From NCBI RefSeq assembly GCF_003076455.1, contig NZ_CP020918.1, forward strand, positions 2,247,501 through 2,311,500: a stretch of DNA of 64,000 nt, in the 5' to 3' direction. Numbering within the stretch: the first letter of the stretch is position 1; each line of letters opens with the position of its first letter. Source of the DNA: Flavobacterium faecale. GTDB taxonomy: Bacteria > Bacteroidota > Bacteroidia > Flavobacteriales > Flavobacteriaceae. The position numbers and the translations under genes were made by a program. Below are positions 61,606 to 64,000 of the stretch, one piece after another. The notes below the pieces were generated by a model. It ran no database searches, had not been told where the DNA came from, and saw nothing but the letters and a program-made list of their open reading frames with translations.

Positions 61606-64000
61606 CTAACGATTGTATTCTTCTTGAAGTTTTTTGTTCAATAATTTATAAAGATTTTCTACTTCTATTTCTAATTTTTCAAAGGGTACATTATTTAGCG
61701 TTGTGTACAATCGACCACCATAAAATAAATCTAGATTATATTTGTTTGCTGATGTTGGTCGTACTTGGATGCCTGATGAAGGTTGTGACTTCTCATTTGT
61801 TTGTATTGTTGCAAGCACTCTCTTATCTTGTAGTTCATCATCATGACGTACAAATCTATAAAATTGATATTCGGTCATAAATTCTTGTGCAATAGCTTCC
61901 TTAAAGCCTATTAGCGTATTATCTTCATAAATCATAGCATAGAAAATATTGGTTAGGATCTCAAAATTTTCTTCACTATCAGCAATATTAGCTTTCTCAG
62001 TTTGATCGACAGTAAAATCTGCGGTAACAACCTTATTGTTTTTTAAAATATAAGCTCTTCCTCCATTTCTGGGTAATTCATCACCTATAGTACTGTTGTT
62101 TGAAGTTTTGGAAAAAAGTGTCTGACCTTTACCAATCAAACGCATTGTCAAAATTTTGTTTTTCTCTTCAATAATTAGCTCTCCTTTTGATTGATAGTCA
62201 GTTATTTCAATGCTCTCTTTTAAGAAATTAAAACTTATTCTGTTGAAATAATGCATCGCAAACACATCAAAATCAATAGATTGCAAAACACCGTTTTTCC
62301 ATTTTTTCGAAATATAAGATTTGCTTTCTTTTTTATATTCCATTCCATCGAATACTTTTCCATCTTTGAAGGTAGATTTCAAATCATATTCTGGAAAAGA
62401 GTATTTCTCCATGTTTTTTAAATAGTCATTCGAATATTGGTGTTTTAGAATTCCATTTTCATAATACTCGATTGTTTTAATCTCATTACCATCTTCTCTG
62501 AAAAACCCATCAAAGGGTAATCCATTTTTGTATGTACCTGTGTAAATTTGTTGAGGTACATCGAGTAAAATAAACTGTTCTGAATAACTCACGCTTTGTA
62601 TTTGATTATCCTTATACGATCGAACAATTTTTTTATTAGGCATACCATTACGCTCGTAACTAGTTTCTTCAATTATAAAACCGTTTTCATAAGTTACCAT
62701 CATTTCATCATCATGATATGTACCATCAAAAAATTTCCCGTTTTTACATATAATTCTTGAAACCACCTCTCCATCCTTATAATATACGCTTTCACCGTTT
62801 CGTAGACCGTTTATTAAAGTGTGCGTTTCTATTGGTTTTAAAAAATTATAATTGAAAATAATTTGTTTCCCCGTCTTAATAAAATTATTTATTTGTACAA
62901 TTTCATTCCTGTCTTTCTCTGGGTCTTCAATAAGAAACGAACCTTGATAGGGTTTACCCTCCTTAATGGTTCCTTTTGTAATAATACTATCTTTATCTGT
63001 CTTGGTCGTTACTTCGCCAACTTGTGCACCATTGCTGTAGGTGGCGTGGATAAAAATTTGCGATGAAAATTTTTCTACAAAATTGCCTTGATAAGGCTTA
63101 CCATTTTTCCAAACTTGCTTATTTTCTATGTTTCCTGCTGTGTTGTACACTAGTGCCTCTCCATCTTGTTTCCCTTTCTTATAATTGACTATACTACTCA
63201 TTTTTCCGTTAGGATAAAAGGATACTATTTTCCCTTGAATAGCCCTTTCTACGTAGGGCGTTATAGATTTTACACCTACAACAAAATTATTTTGAGTGTA
63301 ATACTCATACGTATTTCCGTTTTTAATTTTGTAGCCATAGTCAATATCTTGCTGTAGAATACTTTGTAGACTATTTCCAGATTTATCATAATTTTTTTGA
63401 CCAATCAATTTAGGATTATCATAGTCATTGATTAGTTTAAAAGCTTTGGATTGCGCTAATTGCTGCCCTCCCGACCAAAATAATTTTTCATAAATGTTAG
63501 CTTGAGGCTGTACTGCTGTTTTTGATGGTAAACTCTCATCATAAACCATAACAGCTGTCGTCTGCTCTCCATCTGCTTTCTCCTGTAGTAACGATTTTCC
63601 ATAATAGTGTTCTATTCTATATAAATTATTAAAGTTACCACTGACTGGCTTTTTGTAATGAAATTTTCCTGACATTAGAACAGAACCATCTTTTTTGTAA
63701 ATGGTCGTTGCACCCTCTTTTACTTCATTTTTATAGTTCACCTTCTTCCATAATTTTCCGTCAGGATAGTAGTAGGTAAGCTCTGGAACCTGAGAAATAT
63801 TATAATACTGAGATGAATTTGAATCCATTCCATTTTCATCATACCAATAAATATCTCCAACCTTCTGTTCTTGTTCTTTTTTGAGAAAATATCCCTGCAT
63901 TTGTAGATTTCCGTTTTTGTAATAATCCCTAACGAAAACTAAATCTCCAATTTCTTTCAATGGCATGGGTCTGTAATAGGTGTAGTTTTCTTTGGTACAA
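61606..64000 (-). CDS. MORN-variant (YwqK-like) repeat protein, 5' end beyond the window
   Basis: The reading frame stays open through the right edge (CTKENYTYYRP precedes the internal Met at 63966), so the gene is incomplete here; at least 797 residues are visible. It contains many copies of the about 22-residue toxin-antitoxin YwqK/MORN-variant repeat, for example YYKNGNLQMQGYF, YYPDGKLWKKVNY, SFYPNGKMSSIVNYKKGKQD and VYNTAGNIENKQVWKNGKP. The last 180 residues lack repeats. Such repeats form extended strands; the family is widespread in Bacteroidota, often with surface or toxin-linked proteins, but the role here is unknown. It ends 30 bp before the deaminase promoter. Confidence 0.85.
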   Translation of the reverse strand, partial: CTKENYTYYRPMPLKEIGDLVFVRDYYKNGNLQMQGYFLKKEQEQKVGDIYWYDENGMDSNSSQYYNISQVPELTYYYPDGKLWKKVNYKNEVKEGATTIYKKDGSVLMSGKFHYKKPVSGNFNNLYRIEHYYGKSLLQEKADGEQTTAVMVYDESLPSKTAVQPQANIYEKLFWSGGQQLAQSKAFKLINDYDNPKLIGQKNYDKSGNSLQSILQQDIDYGYKIKNGNTYEYYTQNNFVVGVKSITPYVERAIQGKIVSFYPNGKMSSIVNYKKGKQDGEALVYNTAGNIENKQVWKNGKPYQGNFVEKFSSQIFIHATYSNGAQVGEVTTKTDKDSIITKGTIKEGKPYQGSFLIEDPEKDRNEIVQINNFIKTGKQIIFNYNFLKPIETHTLINGLRNGESVYYKDGEVVSRIICKNGKFFDGTYHDDEMMVTYENGFIIEETSYERNGMPNKKIVRSYKDNQIQSVSYSEQFILLDVPQQIYTGTYKNGLPFDGFFREDGNEIKTIEYYENGILKHQYSNDYLKNMEKYSFPEYDLKSTFKDGKVFDGMEYKKESKSYISKKWKNGVLQSIDFDVFAMHYFNRISFNFLKESIEITDYQSKGELIIEEKNKILTMRLIGKGQTLFSKTSNNSTIGDELPRNGGRAYILKNNKVVTADFTVDQTEKANIADSEENFEILTNIFYAMIYEDNTLIGFKEAIAQEFMTEYQFYRFVRHDDELQDKRVLATIQTNEKSQPSSGIQVRPTSANKYNLDLFYGGRLYTTLNNVPFEKLEIEVENLYKLLNKKLQEEYNR

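Overview
The window reads as a stretch of chromosome from an AT-rich member of the Bacteroidota, most likely Flavobacterium or a close relative. Four things point there. Many genes are preceded by the Flavobacterium/Bacteroides -7 box TAnnTTTG and lack Shine-Dalgarno sequences. There is a giant secreted protein with a gliding-motility-associated (type IX secretion, type B) C-terminal domain. The window holds 2TM-domain LytS/LytTR signalling genes and a HD-PycTM protein. It also carries three copies of an intergenic repeat of the kind I associate with flavobacterial genomes. I see no rRNA, tRNA, CRISPR array or intact transposase.

Layout. 0.2-4.3 kb: a PAS hybrid-free histidine kinase overlapping its response regulator, then typA. 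4.6-9.6 kb: the 1655-residue type IX cargo protein. 9.8-19 kb: two conserved but uncharacterised proteins, a lipoprotein fusing a calcineurin-like phosphatase to an Omp85-like barrel, an orphan HD-PycTM (Pycsar effector-like) protein and a GAF protein. 19.4-24.5 kb: a nucleoid-associated protein, a four-helix-bundle protein, a pRiA4b ORF-3-like protein, a ClC channel with an HPP membrane protein, a VOC protein and a sugar O-acetyltransferase. 24.9-27.7 kb: a LytS kinase carrying a C-terminal 2TM domain, two small 2TM proteins and a LytTR regulator with a TTG start. 27.7-31.3 kb: a gene-poor stretch with a TlpA-like thioredoxin, a redoxin gene broken by an in-frame TAA, and an array of about 105-bp repeats arranged as 212-bp dimers.

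31.3-35.3 kb: CDP-alcohol phosphatidyltransferase, heme A synthase, CCA-adding-type tRNA nucleotidyltransferase and TsaC. 35.4-40.6 kb looks accessory: an AAA ATPase overlapping a subtilisin-like protease, matching the IetAS anti-phage/incompatibility pair, then an autoinhibited-type Fic protein whose start is covered by a perfect 17-bp-arm inverted repeat. 40.7-43.4 kb: outer-membrane phospholipase A, a PL7-type alginate-lyase-like lipoprotein and Cu-Zn superoxide dismutase. 44.1-47.8 kb: a porin, BCCT transporter and tandem universal stress protein, probably one osmolyte-uptake operon. 47.9-56.3 kb: a beta-oxidation block (acyl-CoA dehydrogenase, thiolase, FadB-like bifunctional enzyme, MarR regulator, acyl-CoA ligase). 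56.4-64 kb: hydrolases, a four-repeat membrane protein, a stand-alone NUMOD4/HNH-like protein, an adenine-deaminase-type enzyme and a MORN-variant repeat protein that runs off the right edge.

The items most worth attention are the IetAS-Fic accessory block with its operator, the orphan HD-PycTM protein, the nonsense-interrupted redoxin, the dimeric repeat array at 30.6-31.2 kb, and the short GC-rich inverted repeats that bracket the thiolase gene exactly.
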